Assembly: GCA_030835345.1 (NCBI GenBank)
Contig: JAURPH010000014.1
Span: 1 to 40,805 of the forward strand
Reading direction: 5' to 3'
From: Thermodesulfobacteriota bacterium
GTDB taxonomy: Bacteria; Desulfobacterota_D; UBA1144
DNA length: 40,805 nucleotides
Shown here: one piece after another, positions 1-8,506 of the stretch
Numbering within the stretch: position 1 is the stretch's first letter
Layout: every line of letters starts with the position of its first letter
Translations under genes and position numbers: made by a program
Notes under the pieces: generated by a model
Database searches by the model: none
Seen by the model: the letters and a program-made list of their open reading frames with translations, nothing else
What the model was told of the DNA's origin: nothing

Positions 1-190
1 AATAAAAAATAGAGCTAAGATTAGTTAATGCATAATTATTATCAAATATATAGTATGCAACATCATCTAATAAGGTTGCGACAATAATAATAATTAGTGC
101 TTTTTGAGAAGATATATAATTTTTATTTAGACTGATTGCTTCATAAAACTTATTTGATAGAAAAAAAGTTGATAATAAATTTATAAACAT
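1..190 (-). CDS. N-terminus of an unrecognised membrane protein (cut by window edge)
   Basis: An open frame of 63 codons runs on the minus strand from an ATG at 190-188 to the window edge without a stop. A Shine-Dalgarno sequence (TGAGGT on the coding strand, 200-195) sits 5 bases upstream of the ATG, which supports it as a real start. The visible part begins MFINLLSTFF and contains a hydrophobic stretch (ALIIIIVATLL) followed by acidic and aromatic residues, so it looks like the first part of an integral membrane protein. The arrangement loosely resembles the start of Yip1-type membrane proteins, but too little is visible to name a family. It is transcribed divergently from the gene at 315. 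I see no other gene in 191-314. Confidence 0.6.
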   Translation of the reverse strand, partial: MFINLLSTFFLSNKFYEAISLNKNYISSQKALIIIIVATLLDDVAYYIFDNNYALTNLSSIFY

Positions 191-314
191 AGTAACCTCA
201 GAGTAATTAATGTAATTATATTACATAAAGGCATGAAATTGCTAGTTTTTTTTAAAATCTTTCTTTTTTAACCCCAATATAGTAAGCTTGAATTCTACTT
301 GGGAGCATTTGATT

Positions 315-1277
315 GTGGAAAATAATAAAAAACCTTTGAAAAAAAAGATAATAGAAATCCTTGGTTGGGTAATAAGTGCAGCTGCACTATATTTCGTTTA
401 TAACAATGTAATTAATATTGATCTTGAAGCAGCAAAACAAAAAATTAGTTATGCTTGGATACCGTATATAATTTTATTTATTGCTATTTATGTAGTTTTA
501 ATGGGGTTTTTAGCAACTGGTTGGAGATATATGCTGGAGCTTCTTCATGGATCTAGTTTGCCTAAATGGCGCATAATTGGAATCTATACTAAAACTCAAA
601 TATACAAGTACATCCCCTCAAATTTAATGCATGTTATAGCAAGAATTTATTTTGCCACTCAGTTAGGTCCCTCAAAAAGCAATGTAGTTCAAAGTTATTT
701 CTTGGAAATAGTTTTCATGGTTTTAATTGGAATTTTAATAGTTTTGTTTTCAACTTTGACTGGTTCATTTTCTTTATCAGAAGAATTAATTAATCAAATA
801 AGGGATTTTTCAGGTGGAAAACTAAAAGGTTTTTCGTTGGGGATATTAATTTTTGGTGCATTAGCCATTATTTTTTATCTTTTTAAAGCTCTTAAAAATT
901 ATAAGTCTTCCGTTAATAAAGGCAATATAATGAGAATAGTTAAATTAATATTGTTATTAATTGGCTTTTTCTACGGTATGGGGCTGGTAGAGTACTTTGT
1001 TTTTCATAGTCTTCTTGGTATGGATATTACTTTCTTATATGTAATTGCACTTTTTACTATTACATGGTTAGGAATGTTTGTAATTCCTGGTGCTCCTGGA
1101 GGTATTGGGATAAGGGAATTTATTGTAATCACTCTGTTGTCTCCGATTTTTGGCCCAGATGATCCAACAATTGGAATAATCATTTTTAGAGTTATAACCG
1201 TTTTAGGGGATGCCTTATTGCTTCCATTGGGCAGTATTTTTCTCCCTGAAGATATATCTGAAGCCAAAGAAATATAG
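315..1277 (+). CDS. Flippase-like / lysylphosphatidylglycerol synthase-type transmembrane protein
   Basis: This is an integral inner-membrane protein of about 320 residues with six to eight hydrophobic helices. Near residues 258-269 it carries PGAPGGIGIREF, the hallmark of the LPG_synthase_TM (UPF0104/AglD-like) family. The catalytic aminoacyl-transferase domain of full-length MprF is absent, so this is only the flippase-like membrane part. Such stand-alone proteins are usually linked to moving or modifying lipid-linked molecules; the substrate here cannot be told. The longest frame opens at a TTG (288), but I prefer the in-frame GTG at 315 because GGGAG at 301-305 lies 9 bases before it. A structured RNA or terminator (1312-1390) follows, then the convergent APS reductase gene. 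Family assignment is firm; function is not. Confidence 0.8.
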   Translation: MENNKKPLKKKIIEILGWVISAAALYFVYNNVINIDLEAAKQKISYAWIPYIILFIAIYVVLMGFLATGWRYMLELLHGSSLPKWRIIGIYTKTQIYKYIPSNLMHVIARIYFATQLGPSKSNVVQSYFLEIVFMVLIGILIVLFSTLTGSFSLSEELINQIRDFSGGKLKGFSLGILIFGALAIIFYLFKALKNYKSSVNKGNIMRIVKLILLLIGFFYGMGLVEYFVFHSLLGMDITFLYVIALFTITWLGMFVIPGAPGGIGIREFIVITLLSPIFGPDDPTIGIIIFRVITVLGDALLLPLGSIFLPEDISEAKEI

Positions 1278-1311
1278 TATTTGTTTTATTTTTTTTAGTT
1301 ATAATCAATAT

Positions 1312-1390
1312 ATAAGGTTGAGTTAGAGATAATACTGATTGTCTCACGAAGAAAGCTAAGGGATTAGCACTAAAACTCACCTTTTTTTTT
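1312..1390 (+). ncRNA. Candidate three-helix small RNA ending in a T9 terminator
   Basis: A perfect -10 box TATAAT lies at 1300-1305, so a transcript would start near 1312. The RNA can fold into a three-way junction. P1 joins 1316-1325 with 1371-1381 (GGT/ACC, GAG/CTC, TT/AA and an A-T pair, with small bulges). P2 is an 8-bp hairpin, 1326-1333 with 1338-1345, one G-U pair and loop ACTG. P3 is GCTAA/TTAGC, 1355-1359 with 1364-1368, closed by the GNRA loop GGGA. A purine-rich 9-base linker (1346-1354) joins P2 and P3. P1 ends directly at nine T residues (1382-1390), as in an intrinsic terminator. No clear -35 box is visible. I do not recognise an Rfam family; it is not a tRNA, SRP or TPP/SAM-type element. 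It could simply be an elaborate terminator for the upstream gene. Confidence 0.5.
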
Positions 1391-1393
1391 CGC

Positions 1394-2116
1394 CTATTTT
1401 ATGTGTAAGCCGCATTCAGTGTTTCCATTTTTCTCCCAAAACCACCTTCCACTTCTAAAATCTTCACCTTTTTTAATTGCTCTAGTACATGGTTCACATC
1501 CTATAGATGGATAACCTTCATCGTGTAATTTATTATAAGGAACTTTGTGTTTACTTATATAATTGAACACTTGTTCATAACTCCAATTAACTAGTGGATT
1601 GTATTTAATTAAATTATTTTCCCAGTTTTCATCTAATTCAACTTTTTTAAATTCAGACCTGTTTTGATTTTGATCACTTCTTACACCAGTTATCCATCCA
1701 CTTAAAGAATTCAATTTCTTTTTTAACGGAGCAACTTTTCTCACACCACAACATTCTTTTCTGTTTTCTACAGAATCATAAAAAAGATTGACCCCTTTAG
1801 CATCTACCATTTTTCTAACTGATGACTCATTCGGAGATAGTATTTCAATTTTTAAATTATATTTTTGTTTTATTTCTTTTATTAAATCATAGGTTTCTTT
1901 ATTAAGTCTTTTTGTATCAATTGTAAAAATTCCAATATCGATTTTTAGCTTAGAAACCATATCTATTAATACAACATCTTCAGCCCCAAAACTTACTGCA
2001 ATTTCTACATTTTTGTTAAAAAACTTAAATGCTTCATGTAATATTTCTTCCGCTTTTAATGATTGACAATATTTAATATGTTGATATATTTTATCGTTTT
2101 TCATTTTAATTTTCAC
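1394..2116 (-). CDS. cysH: Assimilatory adenylylsulfate (APS) reductase
   Basis: Reduces adenylylsulfate (APS) to sulfite with thioredoxin or glutaredoxin as donor, in the cytoplasm, the second step of sulfate assimilation. The 240-residue protein has the PAPS-reductase fold: a PP-loop-like start (VSFGAEDVVLIDM, about 41-53) and the catalytic C-terminal ECGLH with Cys235. It also has a Cys122-Cys123 pair and Cys207/Cys210 (GCEPC), the four ligands of the [4Fe-4S] cluster that mark APS-specific enzymes; PAPS-specific CysH of enteric bacteria lacks them. The GTG start overlaps the upstream permease stop as GTGA, and GCAGGG lies 8 bases before it; an in-frame ATG at 2104 has no such site. Absence of an APS kinase nearby agrees with APS use. 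Confidence 0.93.
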   Translation of the reverse strand: MKIKMKNDKIYQHIKYCQSLKAEEILHEAFKFFNKNVEIAVSFGAEDVVLIDMVSKLKIDIGIFTIDTKRLNKETYDLIKEIKQKYNLKIEILSPNESSVRKMVDAKGVNLFYDSVENRKECCGVRKVAPLKKKLNSLSGWITGVRSDQNQNRSEFKKVELDENWENNLIKYNPLVNWSYEQVFNYISKHKVPYNKLHDEGYPSIGCEPCTRAIKKGEDFRSGRWFWEKNGNTECGLHIK

Positions 2117-3078
2117 TTAATAAACCCTGCTAAAAAATATGAAATAAGCACACATAGAATTGGTGTTATAGTCCAAAGCTTTATCATTTTTGAAACATTT
2201 GTATTTTTGATTGTTCTTGAAAACCCAGAATTAGCACAAGAAAAACCAATTATCCCTGAAGTAATTATCTCTGCTAATGATATAGGGACTCCAAATATTG
2301 AAGCTATACATAGAAAAATACCTGAAGTTGATTGGACCGAAATTGCTCTAATTATGCATATATCAGTAATTCCTTTGGCAACAGTCTCTATTATTCTTCC
2401 ACCAAACATTAAAGCGCCTAAAGCCATAAAAAATCCAACTATTAAAGCTGCATCTTTTGCATTTATTAAATCCAATGATACTAGGGTGGCAGATGCATTA
2501 GCAGAATTATTTGCTCCAGCAAAAAAAGCTAAAAAACATCCGGATGAAATTAATGCCATTTTCAAAACAAGATCAACTTTTTTTTCTTCGTAGTTAGTGG
2601 CCAAATAGTTAATAATTTTGAAATATAAATATTTCCCAATCCCATAATTAATTATCCATATCGCTAATGGTGAGATTATCCACCAAGCTATAATTTTAAT
2701 AATATTACTCTCAAAAATATTCTCATTTGCAAGGCCAATTCCTATAATCGTACAAACTACCACATGGGTTGTTGCAATTGGCATTCTAAGGATATTCGCC
2801 ACAAAAATCGCTGCCAAGGGCAGGACTACAATTAAAAAAGAATATAAGATATTATCTATTAATATAGTATTTGGTATTAATTCTTTACCCACAGTCTGTA
2901 CAACATTTTCACCTCCGATTGTAGAACCTAAAAAAACAAAAATAAAGATTAATGAAACACTTCCAAGTTTTGAAATTGAATTTGAACCATAAGCAGTTGC
3001 CATCGAAGCCGCGGCATTATTAGCACCAATATTAAAAGATAATATTAGAGCCAAGATTGATAAAAAAATTAGTTCCAT
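2113..3078 (-). CDS. cysP: PiT-family permease, probably sulfate permease CysP
   Basis: An inner-membrane ion-coupled anion transporter of the PiT family (PF01384), 321 residues with about ten hydrophobic helices. Both family signature repeats are present: GANNAAASMATAY (18-30) and GANNSANASATLV (188-200). The usual phosphate transporter motif is GAND; here both copies read GANN. The gene overlaps the APS reductase gene by 4 bases and is divergent from cysI-cysD-cysN, the same company kept by Bacillus subtilis CysP, a PiT-family sulfate permease. From this context I infer that it imports sulfate rather than phosphate. No PhoU-like gene is next to it. Start ATG at 3078 has AGAGG about 7 bases upstream. 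Confidence 0.85.
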   Translation of the reverse strand: MELIFLSILALILSFNIGANNAAASMATAYGSNSISKLGSVSLIFIFVFLGSTIGGENVVQTVGKELIPNTILIDNILYSFLIVVLPLAAIFVANILRMPIATTHVVVCTIIGIGLANENIFESNIIKIIAWWIISPLAIWIINYGIGKYLYFKIINYLATNYEEKKVDLVLKMALISSGCFLAFFAGANNSANASATLVSLDLINAKDAALIVGFFMALGALMFGGRIIETVAKGITDICIIRAISVQSTSGIFLCIASIFGVPISLAEIITSGIIGFSCANSGFSRTIKNTNVSKMIKLWTITPILCVLISYFLAGFIK

Positions 3079-3109
3079 TTTTTCCTCTGATTAAGTCAAG
3101 AAATATACA

Positions 3110-3127
3110 TCAGAATTTATGTTCTGA
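3110..3127. promoter_or_regulatory. Inverted repeat TCAGAA-N6-TTCTGA upstream of cysP
   Basis: A perfect 6-bp inverted repeat with a 6-base spacer lies 32 bases upstream of the permease ATG and touches the first copy of the tandem repeats. It may be an operator for the minus-strand cysP-cysH transcript, or a hairpin in its leader. No known operator consensus is matched, so the role is inferred from position only. Confidence 0.35.
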
Positions 3128-3200
3128 AATCCACTTACTTTTTAGAAACCCGTTTATTTTTTGAAACCTAGTTACTTTCCAGAAACCCGTTGAAAATGAA
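3126..3200. repeat. Four tandem ~19-bp repeats (two 37-bp units) in the divergent cys promoter
   Basis: GAAA starts recur at 3126, 3145, 3163 and 3182, a period of 19, 18 and 19 bases. The consensus is about GAAAYCYRSTTAYTTT. Copies 1 and 3 are most alike, as are 2 and 4 (both AGAAACCCGTT), so the block is really two copies of a 37-bp unit (3126-3162 and 3163-3199) that match at 24 of the first 29 positions. It fills the space between the divergent cysP-cysH and cysI-cysD-cysN transcripts. It is most likely a cooperative binding array for a sulfur regulator; a weak -10 (TATAGT, 3206-3211) lies just downstream on the plus strand. It is not a CRISPR, because there is no spacer. Confidence 0.75.
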
Positions 3201-3255
3201 TTTAATATAGTGTTTTCTTATATTTTTATTTTAAATATTTTTATGTGGGTGAAGA

Positions 3256-4953
3256 ATGTCAGAGGTTAAAAAAGTAAAGAATGAATCAATAAAAGAGTCT
3301 TCAAATGGTCTTCGTGGAACCATTGCTGAGGAATTAAATGATGAAAGTTCAATAAAATTTTCTGAGGATAATTTGCAGGTATTGAAGTTTCATGGAATTT
3401 ATCAACAAGACGATAGAGATAAAAGAAAAGCCTTAATCAAGGAGAAAAAAGAAAGAGATTATAGTTTTATGATTAGAACAAAAAACCCGGGAGGAGGAAA
3501 TATATCTTCCGATCAATGGAATATTTTGAATGGTTTGAGTGACAAATGGGCCAATGGGACTTTAAGAATAACAACAAGGGAATGTTTTCAGTTTCATGGA
3601 ATTGGAAAAAAGAATTTATGGAACCTTGTAAATGAAATGAATAAAAATCTTATTTCTTCATATGGTGCATGTGGGGATATAAATAGGAATACAGTTGCAT
3701 CTCCTTTGTCAGATATTAGAAATGATTACAATTATGATTCTCAAAGGTTAGCACACGATATTGATAGGGCCACATTAGCAAAATCAACTGGCTATTATCA
3801 AATATGGGTAGATGGCGAGAAAGTTACAACTCAAGAGAATTTAGATAAGGTTGAAGAGGATAGTTTGTACGGCAAATCTTACTTACCAAGGAAATTTAAA
3901 ATAGGAGTAGGTCATCAGCTCGACAATTCTATTGATGTGTATACACAAGATATTGGTATAATTCCAATTCACAAAGCTCCTAATGATTCAATTATAGGAT
4001 TCAATATATTAGTCGGTGGTGGTTTAGGCAGTCATCATAGACAAAGTCAAACCTTTCCCAGATTAGCAGACGAATTAGGCATGTGTGCTGAAGACCAAGT
4101 TGTTGAAGTTGTGAAAACAATTTTAAAGATTCAAAGGGACAATGGATGTAGGACTAACAGAAAAAGAGCAAGGATGAAATATCTTTTAGAAGAGTGGGGT
4201 GTTAAAAAGTTTAGGCAGGAACTTGAATCAAGATTAGGATACAAGTTGAAAGAATACTATGCATCAGCCCCAAACGAGATTGATGATTATTATGGTTGGC
4301 ATCCTCAAATACAAGCTAATAAATATTTTTGTGGTATCTATGTAGAAAATGGAAGAATCAAAGATAGTGATGATGTTAAATTGAAAACGGGACTTAATGA
4401 AATTATAAAAAAATTTAAAATAGAGTCACGGTTAACCGCTACACAGGATGTAATTCTTATCAATATAGATGCTAGCGATATTGATGAAATTAAAAAGATG
4501 CTTTCCTCATATAATATTGATACACATAAAAATTATAGTCCTTTGAGAAAGTTCTCCTTAGCATGTCCCGCATTACCAACTTGTGGTCTGGCAATGGCAG
4601 AAGCTGAAAGATATTTACCAAAATTGATGACAGAGCTTGAAATCTTAGGTTATGGAGATGAAAAAATAAAAATTAGAATGTCTGGATGTCCTAACTCATG
4701 CTCAAGACCTCCTGTTTCTGAGATTGGATTAATCGGTTCTACATTAAACAAATACAATATTTATTTGGGTGGTGATCATCTAGGGAAAAGGCTTAATAGA
4801 TTATTTTTAGAATTAGTTGATGATTCAAAACTTTCCCTAATAATTTCAAAATTAATTGAGCATTGGAAAGTTAATAGAGAAACTAATGAGGAATCTTTTG
4901 GAGATTTTTATAATGACCAAGATTTTGAAAAAATTAAGCAATTGGTCCAATAG
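3256..4953 (+). CDS. cysI: Assimilatory sulfite reductase hemoprotein
   Basis: Catalyses six-electron reduction of sulfite to sulfide using siroheme coupled to a [4Fe-4S] cluster. The 565-residue length and the N-terminal landmarks [12 protein letters not shown] and YQQDDRD match CysI. The siroheme-contact stretch [12 protein letters not shown] is present, and the cluster ligands are C437, C443, C478 and C482 (CPALPTC and GCPNSC), the classic C-X5-C-Xn-C-X3-C pattern. It leads a three-gene unit with cysD (2-base gap) and cysN. The usual flavoprotein partner CysJ is not in the window, so electrons may come from ferredoxin, for instance the one encoded at 9487. The start has only a weak GGTGAAG ribosome site. 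The tandem repeats at 3126-3200 probably regulate it. Confidence 0.95.
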   Translation: MSEVKKVKNESIKESSNGLRGTIAEELNDESSIKFSEDNLQVLKFHGIYQQDDRDKRKALIKEKKERDYSFMIRTKNPGGGNISSDQWNILNGLSDKWANGTLRITTRECFQFHGIGKKNLWNLVNEMNKNLISSYGACGDINRNTVASPLSDIRNDYNYDSQRLAHDIDRATLAKSTGYYQIWVDGEKVTTQENLDKVEEDSLYGKSYLPRKFKIGVGHQLDNSIDVYTQDIGIIPIHKAPNDSIIGFNILVGGGLGSHHRQSQTFPRLADELGMCAEDQVVEVVKTILKIQRDNGCRTNRKRARMKYLLEEWGVKKFRQELESRLGYKLKEYYASAPNEIDDYYGWHPQIQANKYFCGIYVENGRIKDSDDVKLKTGLNEIIKKFKIESRLTATQDVILINIDASDIDEIKKMLSSYNIDTHKNYSPLRKFSLACPALPTCGLAMAEAERYLPKLMTELEILGYGDEKIKIRMSGCPNSCSRPPVSEIGLIGSTLNKYNIYLGGDHLGKRLNRLFLELVDDSKLSLIISKLIEHWKVNRETNEESFGDFYNDQDFEKIKQLVQ

Positions 4954-4955
4954 TT

Positions 4956-5846
4956 ATGAGCAAGTCTAAATACTTAGAAGAATTAGAAAATGAAGCTATT
5001 TTTATTTTAAGAGAAGTTGTAGCTGAATTTGAAAATCCTGTGATGCTTTATTCAGTTGGTAAAGATTCAAGTGTAATGCTACATCTGGCCCAAAAAGCAT
5101 TTTTCCCTGCAAAAATTCCTTTTCCTCTTTTGCATGTAGATACAGGTTATAAGTTTAAAGAAATGTATGAATTTAGAGATTCGTTAGTAAATTCAATTGG
5201 TGCAGAGCTCATAGTTCATAGGAATGAAGAAGCTATTGCTAATGGAGCACATCCATCAAAATTAGGAGTAGCGAAATGTTGCGGTGCTCTTAAAACTCAA
5301 GCACTTTTAGATGCATTGGAATTGAATAAGTTTGACGCAGCGATTGGTGGTGCAAGAAGAGATGAAGAAAAATCTAGAGCCAAAGAAAGGGTTTTTTCAT
5401 TTAGAGATTCTTTTGGTCAATGGGATCCTAAAGCGCAAAGACCAGAGCTTTGGAATATTTATAATGGTTCTATAGATGAAGGTGAATCTGTGAGAGTCTT
5501 TCCATTATCAAGCTGGACTGAGGGTGATATATGGAATTATATAAAAGAGGAAGATATTCAAATCGTTCCCTTATACTTTGCAAAAAAAAGAAAAATTATA
5601 AAAAAAGATAAAAATCTAATTCCATTAGATTATTCAACTAATTCAGAGGGTAATGTAGAAGAACTTCTATGTAGATTTAGAACACTTGGCTGTGCTCCAT
5701 GCACAGGAGCAGTAGAATCTTCAGCTATAACTATTGATTCAATTGTTGATGAGGCTATTACTGCTACTAGAAGTGAGAGAGAAACAAGAATTATAGACCA
5801 CGGTTCAAATAGTATGGAAGACAAAAAGAAAGAAGGATACTTTTAA
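4956..5846 (+). CDS. cysD: Sulfate adenylyltransferase subunit 2
   Basis: Catalytic small subunit of ATP sulfurylase, which makes APS from sulfate and ATP with GTP hydrolysis by CysN. The 296-residue protein belongs to the PP-loop ATP pyrophosphatase family: the loop is SVGKDSS at residues 33-39, followed by the strongly conserved [15 protein letters not shown] and a basic C-terminus. It begins 2 bases after cysI stops and its TAA shares one base with the cysN ATG, so translation of the pair is probably coupled. All expected family landmarks are seen and the length is close to normal (about 300). Confidence 0.96.
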   Translation: MSKSKYLEELENEAIFILREVVAEFENPVMLYSVGKDSSVMLHLAQKAFFPAKIPFPLLHVDTGYKFKEMYEFRDSLVNSIGAELIVHRNEEAIANGAHPSKLGVAKCCGALKTQALLDALELNKFDAAIGGARRDEEKSRAKERVFSFRDSFGQWDPKAQRPELWNIYNGSIDEGESVRVFPLSSWTEGDIWNYIKEEDIQIVPLYFAKKRKIIKKDKNLIPLDYSTNSEGNVEELLCRFRTLGCAPCTGAVESSAITIDSIVDEAITATRSERETRIIDHGSNSMEDKKKEGYF

Positions 5847-7099
5847 TGAAAAGTGAAGTTGATATTCTACGGTTTGCTACAGCTGGAAGTGTTGATGATG
5901 GGAAATCTACTTTAATTGGAAGGCTATTGTATGATGCACAAGGAGTTTTTATTGACCAATTAGAGTCTTTAAAGGGAACATCTGATAAGAAAGAGAACAG
6001 TGGGATAGATTTTGCATTAATTACAGATGGTTTAAAAGCTGAAAGAGAACAAGGAATCACAATTGATGTTGCATACAGATATTTTTCAACTCCTAGAAGA
6101 AAATTTATTATTGCAGATACACCAGGACATGTCCAATATACTCGTAATATGTTTACTGGTGCTAGTAATTCTGATTTAGCAATTATTCTCATTGATGCCA
6201 GAAAAGGAGTTCTTCAGCAGTCTAAAAGACACCTTTATATAAGTTGGCTTTTAGGAATCAAGCAAATAATAGTTGCAATAAACAAAATGGATCTAGTAAA
6301 TTATGAAGAGAAGACTTTTGACTTTATAAAAAAGGATTTTTTGAGCATTTCTCAAAATCTAAAATTACCCAAAATTGATGTAATACCTATTTCGGCTCTA
6401 AATGGAGACAATATAATTTCTAAATCTAATAATATGAAATGGTATAAGAACCAAACACTAATTGAGTTGTTAGAGAGGGCAGAACCGATGAACAACAAAG
6501 AAACTTCTGGTATGAGGTTTCCCGTCCAGCTGGTAAATAGAGTCGATAATGAAAATACTAAAGATTATAGGGGATTTTTAGGAACACTTGTTGGTGATGA
6601 GTTTTCTATTGGAACTGAGATAAATGTTCTTCCATCAAATTTTAATGCAAAAATTACTAAGATTATAAAGTCAGGTTTAGAAGTAGATATAGCAAAAATT
6701 GGTGATTCAGTAAGCATCTGTTTGGATAAAGAAATTGATATATCACGTGGTGATATGATAGTAAAACATGGTGATCTTCCACAAATTTCAAATAAAATTA
6801 TTGCTAATGTTTGTTGGATGGATAGTGAGCCAATGAATATAAAAAAGAAATATCTATTTAAACATTGTAATAAAATTACTAAATGTATAGTAAAGGACTT
6901 AGTTTATAAAATTGATATGGAAACATTAGAACAGCAAAAAGATGTATCATGTATTGAAATGAATGATGTTTGCCAAGTTTCTTTAACACTTTTAAAAAGT
7001 ATTGCTTATGACACTTATTCAAAAAATCAAACCACTGGTGCTTTTATTTTAATTGATTCTGATACAAACAATACTGTCGCAGCTGGTACAATTTCTTAA
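5846..7099 (+). CDS. cysN: Sulfate adenylyltransferase subunit 1 (GTPase)
   Basis: GTPase subunit that drives APS formation by CysD. It is an EF-Tu-like translational-type GTPase: P-loop GSVDDGKST (14-22), switch region EREQGITIDVAY, DTPGH (91-95) and NKMD (146-149), followed by beta-barrel domains 2 and 3. At 417 residues it stops where stand-alone CysN normally ends, so there is no fused APS kinase (CysC) domain as in NodQ-type proteins. That agrees with the neighbouring reductase being APS-specific. Last gene of the cysI-cysD-cysN run; trhO begins 2 bases after its stop and may be co-transcribed. Confidence 0.96.
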   Translation: MKSEVDILRFATAGSVDDGKSTLIGRLLYDAQGVFIDQLESLKGTSDKKENSGIDFALITDGLKAEREQGITIDVAYRYFSTPRRKFIIADTPGHVQYTRNMFTGASNSDLAIILIDARKGVLQQSKRHLYISWLLGIKQIIVAINKMDLVNYEEKTFDFIKKDFLSISQNLKLPKIDVIPISALNGDNIISKSNNMKWYKNQTLIELLERAEPMNNKETSGMRFPVQLVNRVDNENTKDYRGFLGTLVGDEFSIGTEINVLPSNFNAKITKIIKSGLEVDIAKIGDSVSICLDKEIDISRGDMIVKHGDLPQISNKIIANVCWMDSEPMNIKKKYLFKHCNKITKCIVKDLVYKIDMETLEQQKDVSCIEMNDVCQVSLTLLKSIAYDTYSKNQTTGAFILIDSDTNNTVAAGTIS

Positions 7100-7101
7100 G
7101 T

Positions 7102-8007
7102 ATGAACAAATATAAAGTTATAGGTTTCTATAAATTTATACCGTTAAGTGATGTGAATAAGCTTAAACTAGAATATATAAATTTAATGAAACCAAATAAA
7201 ATACTTGGAACATTAATTCTAGCCAATGAGGGACTCAACGGGATGTTGGCTGGTGAAGATTCTAAAATAGATTTAATAATTAAAGAATTAAAAAAAATTG
7301 GTATTAATAATGATGATATTAAAATTTCATATTCAGAAGTTAAGCCATTTAACAGATTGAGACTAAAAGTGAAAGAAGAAATAATTAGTTTAGGTTACCC
7401 TGAATTGTCAAATCCAAACAATAAGGTTGGGACATACCTTGATTCTGAGCAATGGAATAAGCTTTTAGATGATGATGAATTAATTCTTTTAGATACAAGA
7501 AATTACTATGAAACTTCTATAGGAACTTTTGAAAATGCCATTGTCCCAGACACTAATACTTTCAAGGATTTTCCAAGTTTTGTTGAGTCTTTAGAAAAAT
7601 ACAAAAATAAGAAAGTTGCGATGTTTTGTACTGGAGGAATAAGGTGCGAAAAAGCTAGCTCTTACTTGCTTGAGCTAGGCTTCAAAGATGTCTTTCATCT
7701 TAAAGGTGGAATATTAAAATATTTAGAGGAAATACCTCAGGAAGAATCAAAATGGGAAGGTGAGTGTTTTGTCTTTGATAACAGAGTAGCTGTTGAACAT
7801 AACTTAGATAAAGGAACATATATTATGTGTAATGCTTGCGGTGAACCTGTAAGTCATGAGGAATCTAAATCGTCTAACTTTAAAAAAGGTATACATTGCC
7901 CTAAATGTGTAAATAGATTATCTGATAAGCAAATTAACAAAGCAACTGAAAGGCAAAAGCAAATAGATTTAGCAAAGAAAAAGGGTAAGATACATATTGG
8001 TGAATAG
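7102..8007 (+). CDS. trhO: tRNA uridine(34) hydroxylase (rhodanese-type)
   Basis: Homologue of E. coli TrhO (YceA), which makes 5-hydroxyuridine at the wobble position 34 of some tRNAs in an oxygen-dependent reaction. The N-terminal half has the acylphosphatase-like YceA domain; the centre is a rhodanese domain with KVGTYLDSEQWN, DTRNYYETSIGTFENA and the active loop FCTGGIRCEKAS (Cys176 and Cys182). The C-terminus has a cysteine set, CNACGEPVSH and CPKC, that looks zinc-binding, as in many family members. Length 301 is normal. It starts 2 bases after cysN, so it may be the fourth gene of the cys transcript, and its last codons overlap the start of the next gene. Confidence 0.92.
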   Translation: MNKYKVIGFYKFIPLSDVNKLKLEYINLMKPNKILGTLILANEGLNGMLAGEDSKIDLIIKELKKIGINNDDIKISYSEVKPFNRLRLKVKEEIISLGYPELSNPNNKVGTYLDSEQWNKLLDDDELILLDTRNYYETSIGTFENAIVPDTNTFKDFPSFVESLEKYKNKKVAMFCTGGIRCEKASSYLLELGFKDVFHLKGGILKYLEEIPQEESKWEGECFVFDNRVAVEHNLDKGTYIMCNACGEPVSHEESKSSNFKKGIHCPKCVNRLSDKQINKATERQKQIDLAKKKGKIHIGE

Positions 8008-8506
8008 GAAAACATATTTAATAATTTTTTTAAGTTTGTTCATATTTTCATGCCAGTCTAATAATGCAGTATATGAAGCTTCTGGTGATTTTATTACTAG
8101 CAACAAGGAAGTGGTTGGTTCAATAGAGATAATGGAGCAAGGTCCAGGTTCAAACCTGAGAATCAATCTTACTAAGTTTATCCCAGGGGTGCATTATTTA
8201 AGAATAAACAATTCTGGTGAATGCATTCCCCCCAATTTCCAAGGAAGAGGAAATTTCATCAGCATTAATTCAGATATAGATTATATTTATAAATTTTATT
8301 TGAAAAATGAAATAAGTCGTTATACCGGTGAACTTAAGGTTTTTAATAAAATTATATTTGTAAATGATATTTTTTTGAATCCAGATAATCCCACAAGCTT
8401 GATAGATAATGATATGTCTACCATAATGATTTTTAATGAAAAAAGTGAAGTATATGCATGTGCTGAACTAAATTATAGTAATTCTTCTAGCTTTCCCTCA
8501 CTGTAA
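8000..8506 (+). CDS. SodC-like lipoprotein lacking the copper ligands
   Basis: A predicted lipoprotein: a short hydrophobic signal ends in IFSC with the lipidated Cys at about residue 18. The remainder aligns by eye with Cu/Zn superoxide dismutase. PGVHYLRINNSGEC fits PG-H-GFHxHE-x-GxC, and the end, EVYACAEL, fits RIACGVI, so the two disulfide cysteines are kept. However, the copper-binding histidines of HxH are replaced by Arg and Asn, and the later zinc loop AGGHF reads GRGNF. It should therefore have the SOD fold without dismutase activity. A TTG at 7997 gives the longest frame; the GTG at 8000 is equally possible, and neither has a good ribosome site. It overlaps trhO at its start and the convergent glutaredoxin gene by 34 bases at its end. 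Confidence 0.6.
   Translation: MNRKTYLIIFLSLFIFSCQSNNAVYEASGDFITSNKEVVGSIEIMEQGPGSNLRINLTKFIPGVHYLRINNSGECIPPNFQGRGNFISINSDIDYIYKFYLKNEISRYTGELKVFNKIIFVNDIFLNPDNPTSLIDNDMSTIMIFNEKSEVYACAELNYSNSSSFPSL

Noticed and set aside
1004-1380. Two minus-strand open frames over and after the flippase-like gene.
   Set aside because: They lie opposite the conserved PGAPGGIG region or across the structured RNA, have no ribosome site, and show no protein features.
2063-2593. A long plus-strand open frame of about 176 codons.
   Set aside because: It lies opposite the PiT permease and the APS reductase start; its hydrophobic translation is the shadow of the permease.
3126-3200. Repeats beginning GAAAC could suggest a CRISPR array.
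   Set aside because: The period is 18-19 bases with no spacer sequences, and no cas genes are near; a promoter operator array fits better.
8145-8158. A CAGG-TTCAAA-CCTG hairpin resembling a tRNA T-arm.
   Set aside because: It lies inside the SodC-like coding region and no acceptor, D or anticodon arms can be drawn around it.
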